64,000 nt of DNA, taken from contig OZ038433.1 in NCBI GenBank assembly GCA_964036275.1, positions 31,479,836-31,543,835 of the forward strand, given 5' to 3'. Below, piece after piece: positions 35,401-46,956 of this stretch (positions are counted from its first letter, which is position 1; every line of letters begins with the position of its first letter). The stretch is from Litoditis marina. Lineage: Eukaryota > Nematoda > Chromadorea > Rhabditida > Rhabditidae. The notes below the pieces were generated by a model. It worked only from the letters and a program-made list of their open reading frames with translations, searched no databases and was not told the origin of the DNA. Both the position numbers and the translations under genes were made by a program.

Positions 35401-36343
35401 TTAGAAACCGAACCACTTGCGTACTTACCAGAAGAGAACCGAACTGAACCAGCAGTCGACCAAATTCAGCATTGAGTACATGAATTGGTTCGGTTCCACC
35501 TTGGTTGCCCTACAATTCGTTCGGTTCTAGAACAAACCAACTGGTTCGGAAAGAATCGGTTCGGTTTTGGTTTGGGAAGTGTCAGTTCGGTTAGAAACTC
35601 ATCTTCCCGTTACTGCCACCTCCCCAGCACTAGAAGGTCATATAGAGTGTGCCCATTTTTTGAAAAAGCGCTTGTTGAGCGCGATTTCGCGCACATTATG
35701 TGCTCTATGTTCTGTTAAACATAATTATGTTGAAGGCGATCAATTCTATGTTATGGTTTTACGTTCAAACCATTCGTTAGCTCAGAGTCAAAGTATATGA
35801 TGGTAAACAATTTTTATTTCAATGTTTTGCGTTGTTGTTTGTTCATTTATCTATTGTTTGTGCTCGTCTTGTTTTCATTCTGTAGAAGACTCGTGCAATG
35901 AAGTGAAATAGAAGGTTTATGATTCAACACACAAATACAGACCAGACAGAATAGATGATTCAATTGATCGAATAATTTGCCCGAACAGTGAACAATCTTT
36001 GCTGAGAAAGTGATGGAATGTATCAATAAACATAAAACACTCTGAACTGCACTGCTATATAAAAAGTGACGTAACGAGAACATCCATCGAACTTGCGTCA
36101 TAGTTCATACTTGAAACATGAAGACTTGAAAGTTACTTGAAAACTTCATTTGCATTGCCAAATGGGAATGTTCGGAAACGGATGAACATGCTTTCAAAAG
36201 TTCACAGCATGAACTGAACTATGAGAAATTTCCGCTTCATCCCGAATGAAATAGGATAAATTTGGGGGAACAACTGGAGGTGTCAACCTGACGTCCCTCC
36301 AGCCTTAGAATCAAAATATATGCAAAAAGTTCAGACAAAAAAA
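35401..36343. other. Repeat remainder and intergenic DNA
   Basis: 35401-35600 is the other half of the CGAACC-rich repeat. From 35640 to 36343 the DNA is AT-rich with no coding features; it should include the 3' UTR of the aminotransferase gene. Confidence 0.4.
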
Positions 36344-39300
36344 TCAGAGCGTTGAATAGGCGTCAGAGTTGTTGGTTCCGTCGTCAGTGGCGGCGTCAGC
36401 GACGAGTCGCTCACAAAGACGGCAAATCCGGTGAGCGGCCTCTGTCATAATCTCATTCGAATGCACGAGAACTAGTCGAATCCATCCGGGGGCCGAAAAT
36501 GCTGTACCCGGCATCACAATCAGAGACTCTTCCTAAAAACACACAAACGGAACCTTTAGAAATACACCATGAATGTCGTGAGAAACTAGTTAAACATTTG
36601 CGGAAGGTCACTTTAAAAAGTTTTCCACTCTAATTTTGAATTTTGAGTTAACATACTGACCCGGTGGCAGATGAAAATCCATTATCAACAATATGTACCT
36701 TTATGTATCTATCTGGCCTAGTTCTCTCAGAAAAACAGCTTATTGCCACCTATAGGGGGTTGCGTACGAGGAATGCCTAAACACACTGTAAAATAACCGA
36801 CACGTTTTTGAAAACCACCATCATTCACGAAAATACAGCTATAGATTACAAAAATAAAATACATAAGTTAGTAGAGAAACTAAGTCGGTTCACGTCACAG
36901 TAAAAATGTTCATGTTCCCGTGTTTATTGCTTGACATAAGACAAATTGAAGAAAAATGTAAAATCTTCAATTTTTCATGAAATATCTGATCATAGCAAAA
37001 CATTTTATATGAACATCAAAATCATTTGATCCGTTACCCAAACTTTACCAGCCCTAATTTACGTTTGCCATCTAATTGCTATGCACATAGAAACATTTGA
37101 AATGTGACTGTCTCTACGGTTGCTTCTACTTCTCATCAAAAATTACTCCAGATCGGATGAAAATATAGTATATAAACCTGCGTGAGCTTCTGCACGAAAG
37201 TCATATCATCTCCATAGAGCGCATTGTCGATACCAACCATGAAGTACATCGCCCCGTACGGTTTCAATGGTTTCAGACCACGTACATCCTGCAGCAGATT
37301 GATCAAAATTAGTATTTAAAGAAGGACGATTATGTGGTCAAATCGCAACGCTTCAGTCCTTTAAATTGCAATACATGTTTTAGTTGCAGTTTAGGACCGT
37401 TGACACGGGATTGGTCCACATAATCGTCCTGCTTTAAACAAACTACCTAAAAATATGGTAGTCTTTTTAATCATATTGAGACGTTTACAGTAGGATTACT
37501 CAAACAGCTATCAACCGCCTACAACACACATAAATGTTATTGAAACGTTAAACACAATAGATATACTAATTCACGAAGTTAAAGTTTGTTGAAAATGCAT
37601 TATGTACGAGTCTTAGCAGAGATTACGTGCACTACAAGCGAAAAGTAAACTGTTAAATCTCGTCGTGTCGCTAAATTACAGTACATACAAACAAACCTTT
37701 AAAATGTTGAAAATTATGTTGGCGTTGGAAGACATGACTGTTCTGCTCCACTCAAAATATTCCTTGGGAGTTTCTTTGAGAATTGTCGGCAGTGCACCCT
37801 GTGTATAGAATAATATAGTAGAACAGAATACATTGCATGATGCATACCCAACTTAGATAGAAGTTGGGGTAGGTGGTCTTGAAATAAGTGGGCGTGGCTT
37901 ATCAAAAAATCACCCAATTGCAAATTGGCAGTTGGCCGTTTTAATCCAGGTGCATGGCCGTATGAATTCCGGGACTTAGTATACGCACGTCTAACTCCCG
38001 GAATTCATACGCCTAGGTACCTCAATTATAACGGCCAACTACCCCAAGTTCTGTCATAGCTCGAGCTCGATATGCGTTATGTTGAATGGAATAAAACAAT
38101 GCTGTTACTTTCGATCATCTGAATGTTCAGATAGAGACCACATTGATTCTATAACGACAGGTAAGCTACAAGTGAACTCATACCACACCTCTCTTTTACT
38201 ACTAGTTTACTACAAGTTTACCAGTAGTCCCATATTTTCTATGACTGGTAATATCTTCACTAGTCTCTTTACAAAGATTGCTTAGAGTGTTTTCCAAAAA
38301 GTGGTGTTGGCATCAGAAAAACAAAACCGTCATTGAAAAGTTGGAATGTGTACTGTGAAATGGTCTGTATGAATAAGGGAAGATGTACCTGTACTAGCGA
38401 GCAGGGACCGACAATCTTCTGCGAAAGTGCGACGATTCCCTTTTTGACCTCGGTCAGCACGCCGTGCCTGTTGTGAACGATCAACCAACCCAGGCGCCAA
38501 CCGGGCACGTTCCATCTCTTCGCGATACCGTCACAACAGATAATAGGCACCTACAGTAGCAAGTTTGTTCGTGATCGGCCCTCATGTGTTCTGGGTAGTC
38601 GTGTTGGCAGAGATTGAGAGAATATTAGCTTGAAAATCTTGTCGAAAACTTTCAAAAAATGTGTAGAACAGTTTGGTACAGACTTAGAGTTACTAAAGTT
38701 CAAAAGTTCGAGTTCTCGAGTTCTCGAGTTTAGCGAAAATTCGCATTTTGAGTTCAGGAAAATTACGAGTTCACGAGTAGGAACGTAAATCGAAACAAGT
38801 TTCCTACTTTCGACTTTGACATCGACAACCCTATACTTGATCCAAAATTCACCTGAACAATCAACTGAACAGCATTACGACTAGAGCTGCAGCCGATGTT
38901 TGAGTGTCAAAAAGTGTTTACAAATGTAAAGATGTTGGAGAATGTAAAGATTATACGAATAAAAAGGACGATGGAAATTTCAGGATTGAATGTTTGAAAC
39001 ACACGGAAATCGAACCTTGGGTGACAGCGAAGCCATAGGGTGGAAGACAGCGCCGTCGTACACGAGCTCTCCATATATCTCATCAGCAATTATCGTCAAC
39101 TTATATTTCTCGGCCAACTGTGAACAATAAATTTGTACGTTTGTACGGTTATCGTAGAATATGTTGGAACTGTCTAAAAATGAAGTTGATAATCTCAATG
39201 ATTAGGTACATAAACTACATAATTGAGCTCAGGGTGAAGCCATGTAAATCTTTGAAATAAAAATTAATCATCTAATTTGCACTTTCATGATTCGATTGAG

Positions 39301-40943
39301 ATAGCAGCACATGAGAAAGTGTGGAATCAAGAGATATTATGCTGGTAGTGAAAAATTGGTAAGGAGAATTCAGAATTCTAGTAAAGTATGGTGTATTTTG
39401 TCACTGTCGTTGCTGCGTCATGTCATATCATGTTGTACAACTGTTAATGGGCTCTACAACAGAATATTGAACTTACTTCTAGAATAGATTCGAGATGCTC
39501 TCTTGGAAATACGACTCCGGTGGGATTTCCGGGGTTGTTCACGATTATCGCCTTCGTGTTCCGGTCGATCAGCGATTCCAGATGATTCAAGTCAATAAGA
39601 CCACCATTGTCCATGCTGAGATTGTAAGCGCGGTCCTAGAAAATCGATAATCATGTTTTATACACAGTTATTTAATCGGGCAACTTCTTCATGGAGGAAC
39701 TCCAGCCCAGATGTAGCAAACATTGTGATTCATTTTGAATGCAAATTCAACATTCGTTGTAAATAGAGAAACGCAGGAGAGAATTGAGAGACATTATAGG
39801 GGAGCAACGTTGCGCTTCAGAACGACACCTCGAGTGTATGATAAAACGAGAAAAATTGAGAAAAAGTGCCGAATGCACTCGGTTCCGTAATTTGACGAGA
39901 AAAATTCACCTCAATATTGTGAGGCCGACAGAAAGTAGAATAGAGGGGAAATCCTGGCTTGGGAATGAGAATATTGTCTCCAGAATCGGCAATAGTTTCA
40001 ATGGTCATCTCCAGAGCATGCGCACATCCACTCGCGAGAATGACGTCTTCGGCGGTGAAAATAGCCTCAGGCAAAGAATATCGATCGACGACGGCTTGGC
40101 GAGCTGCCAACTCGCCCACGGAAGGTGCGTAACCGTCGTGTCTGCAACAGGTGATGTACGAATCTCATATGAGGAAATTCTCGTTACGTAAATCTTGTTT
40201 TTTATTTATTTGGCAAATTGTTCGAGGAAAGAAACACCGGGTCACACAAAAACTCAGCTTTTTGGAGCGTATCTGAGAAGTATGTACACATTTTGCCCTG
40301 AGCTAACCCTATAACTGGATGTTAACCAGTTGCAATTGGTCTCAACCCTCACCCCTTGTCAGAACAATAGTACTCAGTGGTTAATTCTACTTCTCTTTTC
40401 TCATTTTGAGATGGAAGTTGAATAACATAATATGCTATTTTTTCTCAAGAAATTGTATTTAGTGTTATTCTCCACTGCAGTTTGAAAGGTTAGGGGGCAA
40501 GAAGCCAATGTTTTCACTTTTGCTTGATAATCTATGCACAATAAACTATATACTTTATAAATTATTAAAGTATACCGATATCAACATTTAGTTGAGCTTA
40601 TTTATACAAGCAACGTGGTTTTGTATAATAATTTCAATCTCCTAGTTTTTCTTATAATTTATTGTTATGATTGGTCTCACTTGTGCGACTGTTTTGATTT
40701 CTCGAGAGCGTCCAGTGCGACTCTACTCGGGGGGAGTTGGCCGGTCACGGTGGGGTCTCCCAAACACAGACGAATCACCGGCTTGTCAGGATTCGTCGCC
40801 ACATTCACTGCGTCAGCTATCCTGCGAACATGGTTGATGGTTCTTTTCGAGTACAGAGATTGAGGAAGAGCTGACCAGACCTCACTTTCTCTCTCACTCG
40901 TTTTCTGGAAAAGTGGCTGATTCATTACGTGCTCGACTAACAT
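36344..40943 (-). CDS. tatn-1: Tyrosine aminotransferase
   Basis: PLP-dependent cytosolic transaminase converting tyrosine and 2-oxoglutarate to 4-hydroxyphenylpyruvate and glutamate, the first step of tyrosine breakdown. Eight exons on the minus strand, all in phase: 40943-40681, 40141-39910, 39635-39477, 39117-39016, 38550-38389, 37798-37697, 37288-37178, 36532-36344, giving 439 residues against about 450-465 for the family. Motifs: GDPTVTGQLPPS, HDGYAPSVGELAARQAV, NNPGNPTGV, ADEIYGELVYDG, DGIAKRWNVPGWRLGW with the PLP-binding Lys in AKRW, and LSQKIVGPCSLVQGALP. It appears complete. It closely resembles the Caenorhabditis enzyme from memory, so the symbol is by homology only. The start is the first ATG of the open frame, with the first conserved Trp shortly after. 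A membrane-protein gene lies 433 bp upstream on the same strand. Confidence 0.93.
40572..40650 (+). repeat. Dispersed repeat pair, copy 2
   Basis: Partner of 22915-22990, inside the first intron of the aminotransferase gene (GATATCAACATTTAGTTGAG... TTGTATAATAATTTCAAT). Confidence 0.5.
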
Positions 40944-41375
40944 TATCTACTCAATTTTATTTCTGTCAGTCTGAATGCGGTCAGACTAGTTGGATAACCA
41001 ATGTACCAACAAGAGTCAAATTGAAAGCAAGTAAAGTATTCAAAAGTGTCCTGAAAAACAAGTGTCTCTGAAGTGTTCTGATTTGTTGTTGAACAGAGTT
41101 GAATTGACGCAATTGTTTCACTGCAGTGTTACCCTTAAAATACTGGCGATTCGATTCCATCATACGTGTCTCTTGGGGCACTATCCCACAAAGTATTTCG
41201 TATCGAAGCGTTAATTATGATCATGACTGTTTAAAACAGGTTTGGGATAAAAGGGTACCTAGAGTACATTCTCCATAGTAGTGAACCAAACACAGTTCTC
41301 GAAGTAGGCGCCAGACGTACTCATTTTAATCTTCTTACTCTCAACAATAACTATATTGAAATAGAGCTCTTGCTT

Positions 41376-41955
41376 TTATTGACTGAGTTTGATGGAGCAT
41401 CTCACCTCAGGTTCTTCGTTCTGCTTGCTTTTCTGTTTTCTTCTCTTGAGAATGATGAGTACGGCCACAAGCACTGCTATGAGAATGAGCAGCACTAGAG
41501 CTGCGATACCACCAATGGCGAGTTTAGAAAGAGGTTTATTGGAAGGGCCAGAGACGTTTTCAGTGTTCAATGTCACAGTAGTTGTTGGATAGGTAGTATT
41601 TTCCTGTTGCACTGATTTCTCGTAGCGGGATTCATTCAGAAACATTCTGAAAATGTGTTCAATTGAAGGCACTGTAGCAAAGACGAGAACAATTGGGCTC
41701 ATCAAATAAGAATTATTACAATTCAATACTAATAAAACAGCCTGATGCACCAAGAAGTAATGAGAATGCCAACCCAACTACCCTCCGCGAAGTAGAGATA
41801 AATAAATGGAGGTAAACGCTTTTCAAGATTGTACCGAACTTCCTTTTGTGAAAACGAGTTTTTACAGGTTTTCCAGGTGTTCTTTCATTGGAAACTGTGT
41901 TGCACACGCGAGAAAAAACAAGAAAATAAACGAGAAAATCCAGGATCCCGTTCAA
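41376..41955 (-). CDS. Small single-pass membrane protein, hypothetical
   Basis: Two open stretches on the minus strand. The upstream one starts ATG at 41955 and begins with a signal-peptide-like segment (NGILDFLVYFLVFSRVC). The downstream exon (41646-41376, after CATTTTCAG) encodes a Thr/Asn-rich stretch with N-glycosylation sequons, a strong transmembrane helix (AALVLLILIAVLVAVLIIL), then a basic stop-transfer KRRKQK and a short acidic tail ending at TAA. The donor linking the two was not fixed: the exon 2 frame needs phase 2, and GGAA|GTTCGG near 41840 would fit. CCTGAG|GTGAGA near 41404 could splice out the last residues. Type I membrane topology is inferred and no family is recognised. 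Same strand and 433 bp upstream of the aminotransferase. Confidence 0.5.
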
Positions 41956-42597
41956 AGTAAATCTAGAACTTTCGAAATGAGATGAATGTGAAGCTCAACG
42001 AATAACATTTGAACTCTTTCGAACCGCGTTTGAATTGAAGCCAAGGAGTTTCATGTAAAATATTTCTCCGGAAATTCCGAAAACTACATATTCCAATGTG
42101 TATTTCTAATGTCGAAAATTTATTTTGAATACTTAACTCAAACTTACTGGAAACCTCCTATTTTTCCTCCCCTCTCTCTCTCTTTTTCTATTTCTCTCTC
42201 TATCTCTCTCTGTCTCAGTGTTTTGTTCTCTAAACTACTTGACAGTGTACTAGGGATATCCAGTAATGGGTGAAAAGATGTCTGAAATGTGTTTCCACAG
42301 CACACTGTTTATAAATTATTACTCATATTAGATACGATTGTATTGGACACCGTAATACATTTTCCAAATGTCAGTTGCTACTTAGATGTTACATATTCGC
42401 GTATGAACGATTTTCATGAACATATAGCAAACTTGAATATAGTTCCGGTCATTCTCACTGAGACCTCGGCAACGTGCCAACCAAACTTCCGGGCGGTTTT
42501 CACCATGTTAATGTTTTACAAAACACTGAAAGTTTTTACTAAGCGGTAATTTCCTTTCTGTAGCAAATAAGCAAAAGCGGTTAAACTTTTGAAGAGT
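41956..42597. other. Intergenic region
   Basis: Contains a CT-rich run (42165-42230, TCTCTCTC/TTTCTCTCTCT), probably a promoter-side or simple repeat, and an open frame 42289-42549 without recognisable features. It ends at a 40-bp block (AAGCGGTTAAACTTTTGAAG, 42576-42613) that recurs inverted at 58790-58828. Confidence 0.4.
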
Positions 42598-42613
42598 AGG
42601 TATGCCAAAGGTC

Positions 42614-44095
42614 ATTGCATGACCGATCTCGTCATTAACGATATACACCAAATCAGTCCATCCGAAAACAACACAGCCAGCTGTCGCGAGACCCTGGATG
42701 CGTTGAAAGCCAGATTAGCTATTCTCGAATGCCAAGACGTCGACCTGGCCGATAACCCACTGTGACGGAGCACCATTCTCTCAAAACTTCTTTCCCGAAT
42801 TACTCGACAAGTACTCTCGGCGGAGAAAATATACAATTAGGTTTATTACGTGGAGCAAATTCTTGATGCATATGACACGGAAGTTTCGCTGAACGAGTCA
42901 GTTGATCTCCCGATAAACAACATTCACTCCACTTCAAACACAATTGAAGCTGATCAGTCAAACACATCTCGCAAAGGGAAATCCGAGTTCAAACGTTCTA
43001 ACCCCCATGGAAGTGAAAAATGACGCATGGTATGTGTGTGTTGTGAGTCCCACAATTCTGTTACTTGCTCGAAATTCCCTACAGTTGAAGCAAGGAGAGA
43101 CGAACTGAAACGCACTAAAGCATGTTGGTTATGCTTTCAACAAGGAAATACCTCCAGCAACTGCACAATGAAACCTTGCCCTGCATGTGGTCAAGCTCAT
43201 CACTCTTCGGTGTAATTCATAAAATACCCGGCCTCATGTGAGACTCGAACCCGGCCCAAAAGTCTGGCAGGCGCGGACGCTAACCACTATACCAACTGGA
43301 TTTATAGCAACGTTGTTGACGAATCGTATATATGTGTTCTTACACAGCACAATACAAGATATACAGTATACCCTCACCATTCTTCGAGCTACAACTATAC
43401 AGTTCGACAAACCTGGTACAAACGCGCAAAGTACAACTGAGTCCAAGGGAAAATGGATGAAACCACAAGTGACTCGAGCGAACTCTACTCATGTCGCAGA
43501 ACAACCCATTTCTCAGTTACCTTCTTCGCATCAGGTGATATTAATGACTGCACATGCATTCATTTTCAACGAAGACGAAAAAGAGTACAATCCCATCAAG
43601 CTGTTCATTGATACAGGAGCACAACGCAGCTTCATCAAATCAGATGTCAGCAATGCCCTTCATCTGTCAGTCACTGGAGAAAAAACAATGACTATCAGTG
43701 GATTAGGCGAACACATTCCACAATTTCAGTCGAAAGAAGTGAAGTTGACTCTGAAAGATGGAAGGAAGAATGAAAAATTGAAAGATCTGTGTATCTCAAC
43801 AAAGGACAAACTAACCGCAAATATGCTCACCGCATCACTATCACAAGAAGATCAGTAATTTCTTGAAAAACACAACATTGCGGTAGCTCAGGATTCATTG
43901 TCCCAAAGCGTGATTTCTCCTTCGTTGTTGATTGGACAGGACCTGATTGGTACTGTTATTCATACCACTCCACCATGCATTATCGTTACCATTCAACCAT
44001 TACCATTGTGTGTGGGTTGTGACAAGAAAAGTAAACCCAGTTTAAGGGTTTCTACTCAACCGATTCCGTTGAAAGTTGTGGAAGACATGTGATAC
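42614..44095 (+). mobile_element. Decayed BEL/Pao retrotransposon (gag end and protease)
   Basis: Continuous similarity in + frames, broken by stops at about 42761 and 42838 and an insertion at about 43217-43310. Order: a gag-like segment (DVDLADNPL, ITRQVLSAEK); a Cys-rich nucleocapsid region (CVCCESHNSVTCSKFP, then CWLCFQQGNTSSNC and CPACGQAHH); then a retroviral-type protease (LFIDTGAQRSFI, at about 43600-43635) ending with LLIGQDLIGTVI. The CWLC..GH...C pattern and this protease type are characteristic of BEL/Pao elements. No reverse transcriptase follows, as the region runs into foldback/satellite DNA at about 44070. It is an old, inactive copy. Confidence 0.8.
43220..43305 (-). ncRNA. 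tRNA-derived insertion (tRNA-Gly-like pseudogene)
   Basis: On the minus strand: GTTGGTATAGTGGTTAGCGT (A-box), a CTGCCAG anticodon-loop-like stretch resembling glycine tRNA (GCC), and GGGTTCGAGTCTC (B-box). The anticodon and T stems pair poorly, so it is likely a tRNA pseudogene or SINE head. It interrupts the BEL/Pao relic between its nucleocapsid and protease parts, so it arrived after that element. Confidence 0.45.
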
Positions 44096-45148
44096 CTACT
44101 CAAACCCTCGCGGAGCAAAACAAATTCAAGAAAAACTAGTTTTTGTCAAAGTCATAGATATTTTTCGAAAAGTGTCTGCGTCTCTCCATTTAGCACGCTC
44201 TCTCACTCTCTCTGTCCGGTCGACAACTCAATTTGTATTGTAACTTAGAGTAACAATTACCGATTTGCTCGAAAATTGAAATATGATGCCATCGTGACTT
44301 TTATTTGAATATGAAGTATTCTATTCCTGACGTCCTTCAGGATTCTGGAGACCGGATGACGTCATTTTTGAAAAGTGCAAAGTTGACGTCACATATATTT
44401 TCAAATGATGGTAATATCTTAGAAAGGGTCAATTGACGGTGAAACTCCATCTGAGAGTGATGTATTCTGGGATTCTGGAGACCAGATGACGTCGATTTTG
44501 AAAAGTGCAAAGTTGACGTCACATATATCTTTAAACGATGGTAATATCTTAGAAAGGGTCAATTAACGGTGAAACTCAATCTGAGAGTGATGTATTCTGG
44601 GATTCTGGAGACCAGGTGACGTCGATTTTGAAAAGTGCAAAGTTGACGTCACATATATCTTTAAACGATGGTAATATCTTAGAAAGGGTCAATTAACGGT
44701 GAAACTCAATCTGAGAGTGATGTATTCTGGGATTCTGGAGACCATATGACGTCGATTCTGAAAAGTGCAAAGTTGACGTCACATATATTTTCAAATGCTG
44801 AAAATATCTTAAAAATGGTACATTAACGACGAAACTTTATCTAAATATGACTTATTCTGGGAATCAGAAGGCCAGACGACGTCAACTTTTCAAAAATTGA
44901 CGTGAAATATTTTTTCGAATGCTGAAAGTTTCTTAAAAATGGTCAATTCACGATAAAACCTCATTCAAATATGACGCATTCTGGGATTCTGAAGGGCAGA
45001 TAAATTAAGTTTTCAGAACTGCAATGTGGACGTCATATTTTTTTCGAATGATGGTAATACTTGACAAGTCATTCATTAAGAAAACAATTTTATCTGCACC
45101 GTACAGATCAAACCACATACCTACGGCATGTGTACAAAAAGAGAAAAA
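44096..45148 (-). repeat. Second, shorter copy of the satellite composite (inverted)
   Basis: Reverse complement of the 8525-10650 block. It starts with the spacer holding TCTGCGTCTC (44175), then has about five 130-bp monomers (44340-45000) with TGACGTCA pairs, then the TATGTGGTTTGATCTGTACG segment leading to the foldback. It has about five monomers where the other copy has about thirteen. Confidence 0.85.
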
Positions 45149-45677
45149 TTCATGAAAAAGTGGGGGCCCAACGACTGTGAGATTTGTCTTCTGCTGTGCG
45201 CCGCTTAGACAGCTACTCTCAAATGGAGCAGCTACTGCTACAAAAACCGGAAAATACTTATATACTCAAGTATAACTGTTCATTACAAACATACAAAAGT
45301 CGTAAAATATTTTCTCAAACCTGTAAACTAGAATCTACAAATCACAGATGTTAACTCAACGTAGTCAATTATAGAGTTCCTGGTTTTGTGCACAATGGTT
45401 GGTGTTTTTGGTCATTACTTCAATTCTAGGTGCTATAACGTTTGGCATATTATTCAACAGTTGTTCTCTCTTTCGCAGCTGTGACTTGTAGATTCTAGTT
45501 TACAGGTTTGAGAAAATATTTTACGACTTTTGTATGTTTGTTATGAACAGTTATACTTGAGTATATAAGTATTTTCCGGTTTTTGTAGCAGTAGCTGCTC
45601 CATTTGAGAGTAGCTGTCTAAGCGGCGCACAGCAGAAGACAAATCTCACAGTCGTTGGGCCCCCACTTTTTCATGAA
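45149..45677. repeat. Foldback element FB3
   Basis: TTCATGAAAAAGTGGGGGCC ... complement, arms about 210 bp, spacer near 45350-45480. Very close to FB2 in sequence. Ends exactly where the unique DNA resumes (TTGAATTAATTTCC). Confidence 0.8.
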
Positions 45678-46956
45678 TTTTGAATTAATTTCCGCATGTT
45701 TTTTATGCAAACGATTTCGCTATCAACTCAACAGTATAATTTTCTGCCATGTGCAAGTGTGTTTGTGAATTGACAGCATCACAGTCTTTCAATTTAGCGG
45801 ATTTCGTTAATTTCTGAGTGGATGCTGCATAAAAACCTACTACTTTCCAACTACGTTTTCTAAATAGACAATTTATATTGTTGAACTTCGTTGCCTTTTT
45901 AATATCATGGAAGAAGTGATGATGTACATATTACATCATGTAGTTGACGTTACACGTTTCGTCTATGAATGTTCATTGTTCTTTTTGAAGCCGTTCCGGT
46001 AACGAAATGTCGGCTGCGATTCTTTTCCCTATACACGAGCGAAAAATGGCACAATGTTTATTTCAATCAGCTTTACTCGTATGTAGAAGTAAACCGTTAC
46101 GTTGTATTCATAACTGGTAGAGTATTTGACTAAACTCACGTATGTCATATTTCTGTCTTTCCAGTTCTCTTAAAGGTGGTCTGGCAGGAACATTTTGAAA
46201 TTTTCAGTTTTGCAGGGATTGTAACTAATTTCATCATAGAACACAGTATAATACCAGTACTTCACACATTGACTGCACATTAAGCCAAAAGACCTGGATC
46301 AGGCGAACTACCGTAACCCATCACGTTTTATTACAAGGTGAATTGTGCCGGAAAATTCAATGACAGACACTCCTACAACCTGGAGATGTGTAATTTCACA
46401 AGATAAGCAAATAATCATATTCTTGCAGGATAAGTCAAATAGTGATCATATTCTTGAATGTGTCATATTTCGACACAAAAATACAAACGAATATAAATCA
46501 ATCATATCACAATGTATATTCTTGTTTCTATAGTCACAACTCACAAGAATGTATAAAAATACCTATAACACAGACCAAGAAAACGTATATGAAAAAATAC
46601 TGCTCAGAAATATACACTAAGACTGGAAGGAAACCTAACCAGACACACAAATACAAATAACACATGAAAAACGAGCACACGATGTAAGAATAATATTTAC
46701 AAAACAGCTAGAGTAGAGAAAATGTTTACTAGTTTGGGAAGTCAACATCAAATAAGTCAACTGACTGTTCGGTACCTCTCACTCGATGAGAATGAATAAA
46801 CACAACAACAAGAAAGAAAATGAGAGACAACCCTTTCTTTGGGGCGGGTGGAGAGTATCTCCCTCTTTCTCTACCAATATTCACCCTATATCTAGATCCA
46901 TATCTAGGCGAGCAGATAAAATTCAAAAATGTAAATCTATAAAACAAGAACCGACA
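45678..46956. other. Intergenic region without a supported gene
   Basis: AT-rich. Short open frames on both strands lack domains and clear splice sites. It presumably includes the 3' UTR of the minus-strand gene that ends at 46957. Confidence 0.4.

Noticed and set aside
35199..35447. Overlapping open frames on both strands in the GC-rich stretch
   Set aside because: They arise from CGCAGACGCC repeats in a transposon terminus; both strands are open because stops are rare in such GC-rich DNA.
42289..42549. Plus-strand open frame as a gene
   Set aside because: No domain, no clear splice sites, and it sits between a CT-rich repeat and a retroelement relic.
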